The notes: generated by a model from the letters alone, not told the origin. DNA of 64,000 bases from Desulfopila aestuarii DSM 18488 (GCA_945863875.1 CAMBBS010000005.1:87490-151489); one strand, 5' to 3'; numbered from the stretch's first letter, positions 35,055 to 46,866 are shown. Made by a program: numbers and translations.

Positions 35055-36578
35055 ATGCAGATTAAAGCCGCAGAAATTAGTCAGATTATCAAAGACCAGA
35101 TTGGGGCCTACGAGACCAGTGTCGATCTGAACGAGACTGGTACCGTTATCTCCGTGGGCGATGGTATTGCCCGTGTCTATGGCGTACAGAATTGTATGGC
35201 TATGGAGCTGTTGGAATTTCCTGGTGGCATCATGGGCCTGGCTCTGAACCTTGAAGCTGACAACGTCGGTTGTGCTATCCTCGGTAACGTGTCCAATATC
35301 AAAGAGGGCGATATTGTCAAACGGACCGGAAAAATCGCCGAGGTTCCCGTTGGACCGGCCATGTCCGGCCGTGTTGTTGACGGTATCGGGGCACCGATTG
35401 ACGGACTTGGACCGATCAACTCCGAGTTTTCCTCGAAGATCGAAGTACTTGCCCCTGGTGTTATTGCCAGAAAAGGGGTGCACGAACCCTGCTATACCGG
35501 CGCCAAGGCGGTTGACGCGATGACGCCGGTCGGCAGAGGACAGCGTGAACTGGTCATCGGCGATCGTCAGATCGGCAAAACCGCTCTCTGTGTCGATGCG
35601 ATTATCGCCCAGAAAAATACCGACGTTCATTGTATCTATGTGGCGGTCGGCCAAAAGAAATCAACCGTCGCCCTGGTGGTTGAGGCTCTGCGAAAGCATG
35701 GCGCCATGGAATACACCACCGTCGTCTCCGCCTGTGCCTCCGATCCTGCACCAATGCAGTACATCGCCCCGTTTGCCGGCTGCTCCATGGGAGAATACTA
35801 CCGCGATAACGGCATGCACGCCCTGATCATCTATGATGATCTCTCCAAGCAGGCGGTTGCCTACCGCGAGCTGTCCCTGCTGCTCAGACGCCCACCGGGC
35901 CGTGAGGCATATCCTGGGGATATTTTCTTCAACCACTCCCGTCTGCTCGAGCGTTCTTCCAAGGTAAATGATGAACTCGGCGCCGGGTCACTGACTGCTC
36001 TGCCGATCATTGAGACCCAGGCCGGCGACGTGTCCGCCTTCATCCCGACCAACGTTATCTCCATCACCGACGGCCAGGTTTACCTCGAGCCTAACCTCTT
36101 CTTCTCCGGCGTTCGACCTGCGATCAACGTTGGTCTCTCCGTTTCGCGCGTTGGTGGTTCTGCCCAGGTGAAGGCCATGAAACAGGTTGCCGGCACCCTT
36201 CGGCTGGATCTGGCACAGTATCGTGAACTCGCCGCCTTTGCCGCTTTTGGTTCAGACCTTGATGCCGGTACGCAGGCCAAGCTGACCCGCGGGGAACGAC
36301 TTGTTGAAATCCTCAAACAGCCGCAGTATCAGCCGCTGCCGATGGAAAAACAGGTCACTATCCTCTATTCAGGTTCCAACGGCTATCTGGATAAACTCCC
36401 TGTCGATACCCTGGCTGATTACGAAAAAGAGCTGTACAGCTATATTGAATCCAACGAGCCGAGCATTTTTACCGATTTGGTCGAGCAGAAGCAGTTTACC
36501 GACGCAATCAAGGAGAAACTGAACAAGGTACTGACCAGCTTTGGTGATACTTTCAAGGCGACTAAAGGTCTTAACTAA
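35055..36578 (+). CDS. atpA: ATP synthase F1 subunit alpha
   Basis: The 507-residue subunit has the Walker A 'GDRQIGKTA', '[29 protein letters not shown]' and the conserved Arg region '[10 protein letters not shown]'. It forms the alpha3beta3 head and binds nucleotide without catalysis. Adjacent to atpH without a gap. Confidence 0.97.
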   Translation: MQIKAAEISQIIKDQIGAYETSVDLNETGTVISVGDGIARVYGVQNCMAMELLEFPGGIMGLALNLEADNVGCAILGNVSNIKEGDIVKRTGKIAEVPVGPAMSGRVVDGIGAPIDGLGPINSEFSSKIEVLAPGVIARKGVHEPCYTGAKAVDAMTPVGRGQRELVIGDRQIGKTALCVDAIIAQKNTDVHCIYVAVGQKKSTVALVVEALRKHGAMEYTTVVSACASDPAPMQYIAPFAGCSMGEYYRDNGMHALIIYDDLSKQAVAYRELSLLLRRPPGREAYPGDIFFNHSRLLERSSKVNDELGAGSLTALPIIETQAGDVSAFIPTNVISITDGQVYLEPNLFFSGVRPAINVGLSVSRVGGSAQVKAMKQVAGTLRLDLAQYRELAAFAAFGSDLDAGTQAKLTRGERLVEILKQPQYQPLPMEKQVTILYSGSNGYLDKLPVDTLADYEKELYSYIESNEPSIFTDLVEQKQFTDAIKEKLNKVLTSFGDTFKATKGLN

Positions 36579-36596
36579 GCACGCAAAGGTCAAAAT

Positions 36597-37466
36597 ATGG
36601 CGACTCTCAAGGAAGTAAAAACCAAGATCTCCGGCGTGAAAAAGACGGCGCAGATCACCAAGGCCATGAACATGGTGGCTGCGGCGAAACTGCGCGGCGC
36701 CCAGGAAAAAATGGAGGACTTCAGACCTTACACGTCGAAATTCAATGACGCGATGTCCAATCTCTCCGGAGGAGCAAATACCAATGCATTTCCTCTGATG
36801 GAAAACCGTGACGTTAAAACGGTGGAATTGGTTATTGTCACCTCTGACCGTGGACTGTGTGGATCCTTTAATGCCAATATCATCAAACTTGCTTTACGAA
36901 AGATAGCCGAATACGAGGCCGCGGGCAAAAAAGTTTCCCTGGTCTGTGTCGGCAAAAAAGGCTATCAGCTTTTAAGAAAAACCGGCAAGGTCAGGAAAAG
37001 CTACAATGAAACCATGGCCAATTTTCAGATGTTCAATGCCAGGGAAATTGCCACGGACGTGGCCGATAATTTCTTGAAGGGCACCTCGGATAAAGTGGAA
37101 ATCCTGTACAACGAGTTCATCTCGGTTGCCCGTCAGGTTCCAACAGTGGGCTCCTTTCTGCCTGTTCAACCGGTTGAGGCGGCAGAGGGCACGGAGAAGA
37201 AAATCTCCGGAGACTATATTTATGAGCCTTCGAGCGAAGAAATCATGGATGTCCTCCAGCCGCTCTACCTCAATGTTCTCATATATCATGCCATGCTTGA
37301 GGTGGGAGCAGGTGAACATGCGGCGCGGATGACCGCAATGGATAACGCGACCAACGCATGCAAGGATATCGTGAAGAACCTGACCGTCGTTTACAACAAG
37401 GCTCGACAGGCTGCGGTAACAAGTGAGCTGATGGACATCGTTGGCGGTGCAGAAGCCCTGAAATAA
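36597..37466 (+). CDS. atpG: ATP synthase F1 subunit gamma
   Basis: The 289-residue rotor subunit starts with 'LKEVKTKISGVKKTAQITKAMNMVAAAKL' like all gamma subunits, has 'SDRGLCGSFNANI', and ends in the long helix 'AARMTAMDNATNACKDIV' that turns inside the head. Confidence 0.96.
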   Translation: MATLKEVKTKISGVKKTAQITKAMNMVAAAKLRGAQEKMEDFRPYTSKFNDAMSNLSGGANTNAFPLMENRDVKTVELVIVTSDRGLCGSFNANIIKLALRKIAEYEAAGKKVSLVCVGKKGYQLLRKTGKVRKSYNETMANFQMFNAREIATDVADNFLKGTSDKVEILYNEFISVARQVPTVGSFLPVQPVEAAEGTEKKISGDYIYEPSSEEIMDVLQPLYLNVLIYHAMLEVGAGEHAARMTAMDNATNACKDIVKNLTVVYNKARQAAVTSELMDIVGGAEALK

Positions 37467-37509
37467 TAATTTATCATCTTGATAATCAAAGACTTTAGAG
37501 GAGGGGTAA

Positions 37510-38931
<1,422 letters not shown>

Positions 38932-38984
38932 GGACCTTCGCAACAAAGACCCAAATAATTTAATTTGCTCAAGAGGACAATTCG

Positions 38985-39395
38985 ATGGGACAACAGATCA
39001 GACTTGAAGTCGTTACTCCAAGTGGCTCGAAGGTTAACGAAGATGTGGATATCGTTAACGCTCCCGGTGTCGGTGGGGACTTCGGTGTACTCGCTAACCA
39101 TGCCCCCTTTCTGTCGACAATCAAAATTGGTACTCTGACCTATGAGAACGGCAAAAAAAGAGAATCCCTCATGGTAAGTGGGGGGTTTTGTGAGGTCTCA
39201 AATAATAAGATCACCTTTCTCGTTGAGAGTGCCGAAGTCGGCAGTGAAATTGATGTTGAAAGGGCAATGAGAGCAAAAGAAAGAGCCGAAAAGCGACTTG
39301 CTCAGGCTGCCCAGCAGGCGGAAAATTTCAATCGCAGAAGAGCGGAAATTGCTCTGCAGCGCGCACTTGCCCGTTTGAAAGTGGCGAAGCGTTAA
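38985..39395 (+). CDS. atpC: ATP synthase F1 subunit epsilon
   Basis: The 136-residue protein has the beta-sandwich '[24 protein letters not shown]' and a C-terminal helical pair. It links gamma to the c-ring and can inhibit ATP hydrolysis. It is the last gene of this cluster. Confidence 0.95.
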   Translation: MGQQIRLEVVTPSGSKVNEDVDIVNAPGVGGDFGVLANHAPFLSTIKIGTLTYENGKKRESLMVSGGFCEVSNNKITFLVESAEVGSEIDVERAMRAKERAEKRLAQAAQQAENFNRRRAEIALQRALARLKVAKR

Positions 39396-39414
39396 CTGCG
39401 ATTACCACCAGAAC

Positions 39415-39454
39415 AAAAAAAGGGCCACTCTCTTTGGAGAGTGGCCCTTTTTTT
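39415..39454. terminator. Bidirectional terminator between atpC and the amidase gene
   Basis: AGGGCCACTCTC and GAGAGTGGCCCT pair perfectly over 12 bases with a short TTTG loop, flanked by an A-run and a T-run. The T-run overlaps the stop of the convergent amidase gene. It can end both transcripts. Confidence 0.92.
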
Positions 39455-41309
39455 ATTGCTGCTGCTGTTCATTCAATGAAAGTTGTGCGGTCGTATCGTT
39501 GACATATGCGCGTATGCCGGAGGCAATTTCCTGGGTGAGCATAAGGACAAAATCAACATTCTGCAGATTCTGCACATCTTTTTCATTGCTGATGAAAGCG
39601 ATTTCAATCAAGATGGCCGGCATCGCCGCGCCGATCAAAACATAAAAAGGCGCCTGTTTCACGCCCAGATTTTTGATATCGGCAAAGCCGTTGTTTTCGG
39701 CTTTACTGAGAATGGAATTGTGCACCTGCTGCGCCAGGCGGGAGGATTCACTGATCTTGGAATTTTTCATTATGTCGGAGAGAATATCCTGCAGATCACT
39801 CATCTGATGCGTCGACGTGGCATTTTCTCTGGCGGCAACGCGCATGGCCTCGGCATTGGTGCTGAGATTGAGGTAGTAGGTCTCAAGACCGCGTACCTTC
39901 GCCGATGGATGGGCATTTATATGCAGAGAGACAAAGAGATCGGCATTCTCGGTGTTGGCGATGGCGGTCCGTTCTTCAAGAGAGATAAATACATCCTCGT
40001 TCCGGGTGAGCAGCACTTCGCACTGCAGCTCTTTCTCCAGTATCGGGGCTAGCTTTTTGGCAATATCAAGAACGATATCTTTTTCCTTTATACCAAAGGC
40101 CATCGCCCCGGGATCTTTGCCGCCGTGGCCGGGATCAATGACTATTTTTTTAACACCCAGTCCTAACTGCTGGGCCAGCGACGGAGGTGTGGTCTCGGCC
40201 GGGGTGGAGGCGACGGCAGGGGCGGCGTCCATTGTTACATCCCTGCTCTTTGCTGGCGGTGCAAAGGCGATTTTTTTGGTGTCCCGTAAGACGACAACAG
40301 GGGTTTCTTTATCGCTTTCTCGAGGCAGCTTAATTTTTTTCAGGCTACTGAGAAGAGGAACAGGAGGCGCGGCGCCGGTTTCTTTTTCTTCACCCCGAAC
40401 GTCGATGACGACCCTGAACGGGTCGGGCAGATTATAAATCTTGTAATTGTCGATGGACTCAATGTCGAGAACGACGCGAACCGTATCAGGGCTGAACTGC
40501 CCGGTGCGAATTCTGCGCAGGAGCCCGTCTTCAATCGGTACAGGGGAACGATATTGAGGTTCAATATAACTTTTTTTGAAATCGATATAGAGCCTTCTCG
40601 GGGTGTTCGCCGTTTCTTCAAGCAACACTTCTGGATAGTTGACCGGGTCGGAGGCCATAATGACCACCCGGGTATAGTTGTCAGAGGACCAGTATTTCAC
40701 CGGCAGGACATAACTCAGGCTGTTTTTGCCGGTATCGGCTGTGGAAACCATTATTTTCGGCAGCGGTATATCATGTTCTTTGGACAGCACCTTCAGGAGA
40801 TTTTCCGCCATCGGATGCATGTCTCCGTTGGGATAATCGGAGACAATTTGACCGAGAAAAGCGGCGGCCTTTTTCGGACTGTTCTGTTTATCAAGAGATA
40901 TTTGCGCGAGGGCGAAAAAACCATCATCGGCCAGTCGATGCAGGGGGAAAAGCCTTGTTATGTCATGGAAATAAGATATCGATTCTTTCAGATCAGCACT
41001 GTTTTGAAAGCGGTCGAACATATCCCCATAGACCCGTCCCAACATGAAAAGACAGGCGGGTGCCAGGTCTGATTTTGAATGGGCAAGATATATTTGACGA
41101 AAATTTCTGGCACCCTTCAGCCAGTTTTCTCTGGCGGCGGAGAGTTTACTATTGGTCTGCAGTTGGTTATAATAAAATTTTGCCTCATCATAACGTTTGC
41201 CAATCGATGCAGGTTCCTCGGTCTCGTTGCCGATGGCCAGCAGATGGAGCGGAGAGAGTAGTATCTGTAAAAATACCACAACGTAGATAAAAAGAGACCT
41301 GCTGCGCAT
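39453..41309 (-). CDS. amiC: N-acetylmuramoyl-L-alanine amidase with AMIN domain
   Basis: The 618-residue protein has a signal peptide (about 1-26), a TPR-like region (about 35-170), an AMIN domain (about 195-315, 'VLPVKYWSSDNYTRVVI') that targets the septum or envelope, and an Amidase_3 domain (about 385-605). The zinc site is seen in 'IVIDPGHGGKDPGA' and 'LFVSLHINAH', with the catalytic Glu in 'LIEIAFISNEKD'. It cleaves cell wall stem peptides during division. The TPR part is an addition to the E. coli AmiC layout. Confidence 0.92.
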   Translation of the reverse strand: MRSRSLFIYVVVFLQILLSPLHLLAIGNETEEPASIGKRYDEAKFYYNQLQTNSKLSAARENWLKGARNFRQIYLAHSKSDLAPACLFMLGRVYGDMFDRFQNSADLKESISYFHDITRLFPLHRLADDGFFALAQISLDKQNSPKKAAAFLGQIVSDYPNGDMHPMAENLLKVLSKEHDIPLPKIMVSTADTGKNSLSYVLPVKYWSSDNYTRVVIMASDPVNYPEVLLEETANTPRRLYIDFKKSYIEPQYRSPVPIEDGLLRRIRTGQFSPDTVRVVLDIESIDNYKIYNLPDPFRVVIDVRGEEKETGAAPPVPLLSSLKKIKLPRESDKETPVVVLRDTKKIAFAPPAKSRDVTMDAAPAVASTPAETTPPSLAQQLGLGVKKIVIDPGHGGKDPGAMAFGIKEKDIVLDIAKKLAPILEKELQCEVLLTRNEDVFISLEERTAIANTENADLFVSLHINAHPSAKVRGLETYYLNLSTNAEAMRVAARENATSTHQMSDLQDILSDIMKNSKISESSRLAQQVHNSILSKAENNGFADIKNLGVKQAPFYVLIGAAMPAILIEIAFISNEKDVQNLQNVDFVLMLTQEIASGIRAYVNDTTAQLSLNEQQQQ

Positions 41310-41474
41310 GGTAAATGAGAAACCCTATCCCTCGTATGGTATCGTATGGAAAGAAATGATAACAAAATACGCATCAATTTAGCGGAACTATAGCCAGTAT
41401 ACTCAAAACCGCCAACCATGGCAAAGCAAATAGTGGTACAGTTCTCCAGGAGCGCCGATTGGTAATGGGGGGTC

Positions 41475-44126
41475 TCAGTTTTTCAGCATGTCCTTTAATG
41501 CATACAGGCTGGTTAACGCATCGAGTGGGGCACATTGATCGAGGTTGATTGCCTGTAAATAGTCTCTGATCGGATCGGCCGGCGGTGCAAAAAGAGACAG
41601 CTGATCCGGATGGCTTTTTGATTTGGCTGATTTTTTAGCATGCACGAAGGGATCTGTGCTGCCGCCGAATTTGCCGCATTCGATTTCCCGTAATATCTCT
41701 TTGGCCCGCTCGACCACACTCTCCGGAACACCGGCGAGACCGGCGACCTGAATACCGTAGCTTCTGCTCGTCCCTCCTTTGACCAGTTTATGGAGAAAGA
41801 TGATATTGCCCTGCCATTCCCGGACGGCAATCGAATAGTTTTGCACCCGTTGGCTGGCCTTTGCCAGCTCGGTCAATTCATGGTAGTGGGTGGCAAAAAG
41901 CGTTTTGACGCCCTTGCCGTTTTTTTGCACGAGATCTTCCGCTACTGCCCAGGCGATGGATAAACCATCGTAGGTCGAGGTACCTCGGCCGATTTCGTCG
42001 AGAATGACCAGACTTTTTTCCGTGGCATTGTTGAGAATGTTGGCGGTTTCACTCATCTCCACCATGAAGGTCGACTGGCCGCGGCGCAGATCGTCCATGG
42101 CCCCGACGCGGGTAAAGATCCGATCGACGATACCGATCGCCGCGTGTTGTGCCGGGACATAGCAGCCCATCTGGGCCATGAGGACAATGAGTGCGGTCTG
42201 ACGTAATACAGTGGACTTGCCGGCCATGTTCGGCCCGGTGATGATAAGAACTTCATCACTGCTCTGGTCGAGATGGACATCGTTGGGCACGAATTTTCCG
42301 GCCGGCAGGGTTCTTTCAATGACCGGATGCCGGCCTTCAACAATCTGAATCTCGTCGCCGTCGTTCATCTCCGGCCGGCGATAATTAAACCTATGGGCCA
42401 TCTCGCTGTTGGCGGCGAGAAAATCAATCTGCGCCAGCAGGTGGGCGGTTTTCAGCAGACGGCTGCTGTTGGCCGCGAGCCGGGATCGAATGCCGAGAAA
42501 GAGCTGGTATTCGAGCTCAATTCTTCGCTCTTCGGCGCCAAGCACTGTATTTTCAAAATCCTTCAGCTCCGGGGTAATAAATCGTTCGGCATTGACCAGG
42601 GTCTGCTTCCTGATATAGCTGTCCGGAACCTTGTCGGCCTGCAATTTGCTGACCTCAATGAAATAGCCGAAGACCTTGTTGAAACCGATTTTCAGTTTGC
42701 CGATGCCGGTGGCCGCCCGTTCCTGACTCTCAAGATTGAGGATGAGCTGCTTGCCGTCACGCAGGATATGGACCAGTTCGTCCAGCTCCTCGTTGTAGCC
42801 GCTTTTGATCAGATGTCCGTCGCGCAGGGTGACAGGGGCCTCGTCATGGACCGATTTTTCCAGCAGTTCATGGAGGTCGGTGAGGGTGTCGAATTGCTGG
42901 CGAATATCGATAAGCCTTACCGTGTTGCACTGCTCGAGGAGGAGGTGAACGGTGGGCAGCGAGGCGAGCGATTTTTTCATGGCGAGCATATCCCGGCCGT
43001 TGCCCGAACCGAGTATCATGCGGCTGTTGAGTCTTTCCAGGTCATATACCTGTTCGAGCAGGGTGCGTAATTCCTTGCGGACCGTACTGTTATTGAAAAA
43101 GAAGGTAACAGCGTCGAGCCGGTCGATGATGCGTTTTTTGTCCTGCAGGGGGAAAAGCAGGTTATGCTTGAGGAGCCTTGCGCCCATCGGCGTGCAGGTA
43201 TGATCGAGTATGGACAGCAGCGAGCCCTGCCGTTGTCCGCCGACGATGGTCTGGGTCAGTTCCAGATTTCGCCTGGAGGAATCATCAATATGCAGGATGG
43301 CATTGGTGTCGAGTGGTGACAATTTCTCGATATGGTCAATGGCGGTTTTCTGCGTCTGTTGGATATAGTCGAGCAAAGTGCCGGCGGCGGTTATGCCGCA
43401 GGTAAACCGGCTGCAGCCAAAACCATCCAAGGTGACGACGCCGAAATGGTCAAAGAGCAGTTCCTGCGCCGCCTCCGGGTGATATGCGGCGCTGTCACGC
43501 TCGGTGATGCAGACGCCGGGGAGCAGGGCGCTGACCTGGGCGAGGAGGGGAGTGAGCGCCTGCCGGTCCTGTACGGATATGAGCAGTTCCGACGGCATGA
43601 GGCGGGTCAGCTGGTCGAGAATGACCTCGCCGCCGTCGCTTTTATCCGGATATTCGCCAACGAGAAATTCCCCGGTGCTGACATCGAGGAAACTGGCGCC
43701 ATACAATCTTTGTCCGCCGCCCTCGTTCACCACCAGCGAACAGAGGTAATTATTGCTTTTATCATCGAGGAGCAGATCGTCGGTAATCACCCCCGGAGAA
43801 ACGATGCGCACCACCTCTCTTTTGACAATACCCTTGGCCTCCGCCGGATTTTCCGTCTGCTCGCAGACGGCCACACGACGCCCGGCCTTAATCAATTTGG
43901 CCAGATAGGCGGGCGCGGCGTGGTAGGGGATACCGCACATCGGCACCTGGACCGCCTCGCTCTTTTTGTTCCGTGAGGTGAGGGTGATGCCGAGTATTTT
44001 CGCCGCGACGATGGCGTCGTCGAAAAACATCTCGTAAAAATCACCCATGCGGTAGAAAAGTATCGTGTCTTCATGCTGCCCCTTTATCTCAAGGTACTGT
44101 TGCAGCATGGGTGTCAGTTGCGTCAT
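41475..44126 (-). CDS. mutS: DNA mismatch repair protein MutS
   Basis: The 883-residue protein has the mismatch-reading Phe-x-Glu in 'MGDFYEMFFDDA', the core and clamp domains, Walker A 'GPNMAGKST' and Walker B 'VILDEIGRGTSTYDG'. It finds base mismatches and recruits MutL. ATG 44126 matches the family start and overlaps the HIT gene stop (ATGA); the open frame goes 35 codons further but that stretch lies inside the HIT gene. There is no ribosome site, so coupled translation is likely. Confidence 0.96.
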   Translation of the reverse strand: MTQLTPMLQQYLEIKGQHEDTILFYRMGDFYEMFFDDAIVAAKILGITLTSRNKKSEAVQVPMCGIPYHAAPAYLAKLIKAGRRVAVCEQTENPAEAKGIVKREVVRIVSPGVITDDLLLDDKSNNYLCSLVVNEGGGQRLYGASFLDVSTGEFLVGEYPDKSDGGEVILDQLTRLMPSELLISVQDRQALTPLLAQVSALLPGVCITERDSAAYHPEAAQELLFDHFGVVTLDGFGCSRFTCGITAAGTLLDYIQQTQKTAIDHIEKLSPLDTNAILHIDDSSRRNLELTQTIVGGQRQGSLLSILDHTCTPMGARLLKHNLLFPLQDKKRIIDRLDAVTFFFNNSTVRKELRTLLEQVYDLERLNSRMILGSGNGRDMLAMKKSLASLPTVHLLLEQCNTVRLIDIRQQFDTLTDLHELLEKSVHDEAPVTLRDGHLIKSGYNEELDELVHILRDGKQLILNLESQERAATGIGKLKIGFNKVFGYFIEVSKLQADKVPDSYIRKQTLVNAERFITPELKDFENTVLGAEERRIELEYQLFLGIRSRLAANSSRLLKTAHLLAQIDFLAANSEMAHRFNYRRPEMNDGDEIQIVEGRHPVIERTLPAGKFVPNDVHLDQSSDEVLIITGPNMAGKSTVLRQTALIVLMAQMGCYVPAQHAAIGIVDRIFTRVGAMDDLRRGQSTFMVEMSETANILNNATEKSLVILDEIGRGTSTYDGLSIAWAVAEDLVQKNGKGVKTLFATHYHELTELAKASQRVQNYSIAVREWQGNIIFLHKLVKGGTSRSYGIQVAGLAGVPESVVERAKEILREIECGKFGGSTDPFVHAKKSAKSKSHPDQLSLFAPPADPIRDYLQAINLDQCAPLDALTSLYALKDMLKN

Positions 44127-44635
44127 TGTCGGCGTGTGTTGTGTTGATGAAGAGCGGAAAAAGCGGGTAACAGGCGGTCGAAGGTGGCATCGATGTGTTC
44201 CGGAATGGTTCTCATCTCCGCTATGACGCACATAAAATTATGATCGCCTTCCCAGCGCGGCACGATGTGAAAGTGCAGATGGTCGGCGATACCGGCTCCG
44301 GCGGTCGCGCCGATATTGCAGCCGATATTGAACCCGTCCGGCTTGAGGTGATTCTTTAAAATAGTTGTTGCGTTCTTCATCATTTCCATAAGCGCACAGT
44401 TTTCCGCCCCTGTCAGCTCGGTGATGCACGCCCTGTGGCGCACAGGCGCGACCAGCAGATGGCCGTTGGTGTACGGAAACCGATTGAGCAGCACGACCAC
44501 ACGGCGGTCTCGATAGAGGAGCAGCGCCTTTTTGTCGGCCCTGCCCTCGCCGGCAGGTTCAAAGAGGCAGCCGTCGGGCGGTGGGCCCGTGCCGAGAACA
44601 TGTTCGATACGCCACGGACTCCAGAGGTTTTTCAT
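44123..44635 (-). CDS. HIT-family hydrolase
   Basis: The 170-residue protein has the histidine triad 'HLHFHIVPRW' and the upstream 'NRFPYTNGHLLVAPVRH'. HIT proteins hydrolyse or transfer nucleoside phosphate groups, e.g. AP4A or AMP-lysine type substrates. Start ATG 44635 begins 'MKNLWSPWR', typical of this HIT branch, and overlaps the yfcE stop by ATGA; it overlaps mutS in the same way. Confidence 0.93.
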   Translation of the reverse strand: MKNLWSPWRIEHVLGTGPPPDGCLFEPAGEGRADKKALLLYRDRRVVVLLNRFPYTNGHLLVAPVRHRACITELTGAENCALMEMMKNATTILKNHLKPDGFNIGCNIGATAGAGIADHLHFHIVPRWEGDHNFMCVIAEMRTIPEHIDATFDRLLPAFSALHQHNTRRQ

Positions 44636-45129
44636 AGCTGGTCCGTCACGGTATGAATGGACGCACTCAGCCCCTTGGCGTCGATGGTTAACAGGGCATA
44701 ACTCCCGGCGGCGCCATGCCGGCCCGTTCCCGAAAAACTCCCGGGATTGAGCAGCAGGGTGTTGCCGAACCTGCGGCAGACCGGCTGATGGGTGTGGCCG
44801 AAGATAATGCAGTCGGCCGCGGGAAACTGTTCGAAGACCCTTGCTTCGATATTGTGCCGTGGTCCGGCACCATGGGTGATGCCGATGGAGTATCCGGCCA
44901 GCACCAGGTGCTTCGCCTCCGGCAATACCTGCCTGGTGGCCCTGGTGCACATATTACCGCAGACGGCATGAATATCCTTGCCCTTGAAGGCCTGCAGGAT
45001 GGCCATATCGATCAGATCGCCGGCATGAATGATCGTATCGCATCCGGCGAAGGCGTCTGCGCATTGCTGCATAAAGGGTTCACTGTTTGCCTGAAGATGG
45101 GTATCGGAGAGAATACCTACACGAATCAT
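44632..45129 (-). CDS. yfcE: YfcE/MJ0936-type metallophosphoesterase
   Basis: The 165-residue protein has 'GILSDTHLQ', 'IIHAGDLID', 'CGNM', 'ITHGAGP' and 'IFGHTHQP', which form the two-metal site of calcineurin-like phosphodiesterases. The usual GNxD box is altered to GNMC. It hydrolyses small phosphodiesters in vitro. A -10 TATAAT (minus, 45172-45167) and AAGGAG precede it. First gene of the yfcE-HIT-mutS cluster. Confidence 0.9.
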   Translation of the reverse strand: MIRVGILSDTHLQANSEPFMQQCADAFAGCDTIIHAGDLIDMAILQAFKGKDIHAVCGNMCTRATRQVLPEAKHLVLAGYSIGITHGAGPRHNIEARVFEQFPAADCIIFGHTHQPVCRRFGNTLLLNPGSFSGTGRHGAAGSYALLTIDAKGLSASIHTVTDQL

Positions 45130-45216
45130 GGATGTTTCTCCTTGTTGTGATCATGTTGGATGCCCCATTATACTCGGCGCTGCAATGTCCGCATTAAAAA
45201 ATCTCATTTTTAACAG

Positions 45217-45246
45217 TTGCAGAATAAAACTAAAGACAGGTATATT
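45217..45246 (+). promoter_or_regulatory. Probable promoter of efp-epmA
   Basis: TTGCAG (45217-45222) and TATATT (45241-45246) are 18 bases apart, upstream of efp. The leader to the efp start is about 120 bases and ends with GGAG. Confidence 0.5.
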
Positions 45247-45375
45247 GTCCTGTTCTCAACCGTGCATATTGATTTTTAAGAAACCGGCACTGAACAGTGC
45301 CCGGAGAGGGCGACGCGGGAGAGCAATTTTATTCCGGCCCTCTCCTTTGACAATAAGAATATATGGAGAAGTACG

Positions 45376-45939
45376 ATGCTTAGTGCCTCTGATTTAAGAA
45401 AAGGTCTAAAAGTACAGATAGATGGAAGTCCTTATATCGTAACTGATTTTGAGTTTTCAAAGCCCGGCAAGGGCCAGGCGCTTTATCGAACGAAAATGAG
45501 AAATATGATCTCCGGCAATCAACTGGTCAAAACCTATCGTTCCAACGATAAATTTGAAAAGGCCGAGCTTGATGAAAAAAAGATGCAGTTTCTCTATAGT
45601 CAGGGCGAAGAATACCATTTTATGGATACGGAAAACTACGAACAGCTTTTTCTCACCAAGGAACAACTTGGGGAAAACATCAATTTTCTCATCGATAATA
45701 TGGAAGTCGAGGTGCTGTTTTATGACAGTCAACCGATTGACGTGACCCTGCCGATCTTCGTCAATCTGGAGGTAACCCGGGCGGATCCCTGGGCCAAAGG
45801 CGATACGTCCGGCAACGATACAAAGCCGGTCACCGTGCAGACCGGTTATGAGCTGCAGGTACCGCCTTTCGTTGAAGAAGGCGACCGGATTCAGATCGAC
45901 ACGCGGACCGGGCAGTATGTCACCCGGGTAAAAGAGTAA
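45376..45939 (+). CDS. efp: Translation elongation factor P
   Basis: The 187-residue protein has the three beta-barrel domains of EF-P. Domain I loop 'SKPGKGQALYR' carries Lys32, the residue equal to E. coli Lys34 that is beta-lysylated. EF-P helps ribosomes make Pro-Pro bonds. The gene is followed by epmA, the enzyme that modifies this Lys. Confidence 0.97.
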   Translation: MLSASDLRKGLKVQIDGSPYIVTDFEFSKPGKGQALYRTKMRNMISGNQLVKTYRSNDKFEKAELDEKKMQFLYSQGEEYHFMDTENYEQLFLTKEQLGENINFLIDNMEVEVLFYDSQPIDVTLPIFVNLEVTRADPWAKGDTSGNDTKPVTVQTGYELQVPPFVEEGDRIQIDTRTGQYVTRVKE

Positions 45940-45945
45940 CTTCGC

Positions 45946-46866
45946 ATGCTCGATAGCGATGGGCTGCACCTGCGTGCAGCCTTTTTTCGTTGCATCAGGA
46001 CGTTTTTTTATCAACAGGGTTTTCTCGAGGTCGATACGCCCGTCCGCCAGCCGGTCTATCTGCCGGAAAGCAATATAGTGCCGCTCGCATCGGAACAGCA
46101 GTATCTGCAGACGTCCCCGGAACTGTGCATGAAACGATTGCTGGCGGCGGGAAACAACAAAATAATGCAAATCTGTCCCTGCTTTCGTAAAGAGGAAAGG
46201 GGACGGCTGCATCAGGAAGAATTTCAGATGCTCGAGTGGTATCGAACCGGGGCGGATTATCACCAGCTGATGCTCGATTGTGAGGTGCTGTTACGATTTC
46301 TCCTGGACAGCTTGTTACCACAACAGTTACCTGGCGGAGGCGCGGGGCACCAGTTATTTCCAGGCGTTACCCTGACTGCCAGCTGGCCGCGGATAACCGT
46401 CGCCGAGGCATTTTCCCGATACAGTCCCATTCCCCTGGTGCAGGCCCTTCAACAAGACCGGTTTGATGAAATCCTGGTCGAGCGCCTCGAGCCGCATCTG
46501 GGCCATGGTGTGCCGGTTTTCCTCTATGACTATCCGGCGGAGCTGGGATCGCTGGCGAAAAGACGCCGGGACAACCCCGCGGTCGCCGAACGGTTTGAGC
46601 TGTATATAGACGGGGTGGAACTGGCCAACGGTTTCTCTGAACTCACCGATGCCGGGGAGCAACGGAGCAGATTTGTTCAGGAGATAGCCACAATTAAAGA
46701 AAGTACCGGCCGCGAGCCAATGATGCCGGAGCGGTTTCTTACCGATCTCGGGCAATTAGACACCGCCGCCGGAATTGCCATGGGGCTTGATCGGCTGTTC
46801 ATGCTGGCCATCAACCGCCAACACATTGCCGAGGCCGTCACCTTTTCGCCGGAGGATTTTTTATAA
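45946..46866 (+). CDS. epmA: EF-P lysine ligase EpmA
   Basis: The 306-residue protein is a short class II lysyl-tRNA-synthetase-like enzyme without the anticodon domain: 'FLEVDTPVRQPVYLPES', 'LQTSPELCMKRLLAAG', 'CFRKEERGRLHQEEFQMLEWYR' and 'GIAMGLDRLFML'. It attaches a lysine to EF-P Lys32. It starts 6 bases after efp. The aminomutase EpmB that usually completes the pathway is not beside it. Confidence 0.94.
   Translation: MLDSDGLHLRAAFFRCIRTFFYQQGFLEVDTPVRQPVYLPESNIVPLASEQQYLQTSPELCMKRLLAAGNNKIMQICPCFRKEERGRLHQEEFQMLEWYRTGADYHQLMLDCEVLLRFLLDSLLPQQLPGGGAGHQLFPGVTLTASWPRITVAEAFSRYSPIPLVQALQQDRFDEILVERLEPHLGHGVPVFLYDYPAELGSLAKRRRDNPAVAERFELYIDGVELANGFSELTDAGEQRSRFVQEIATIKESTGREPMMPERFLTDLGQLDTAAGIAMGLDRLFMLAINRQHIAEAVTFSPEDFL

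Noticed and set aside
44127..44231. Longer N-terminus for MutS
   Set aside because: The extra codons lie in the HIT gene's coding region and do not match MutS; ATG 44126 matches the family start.
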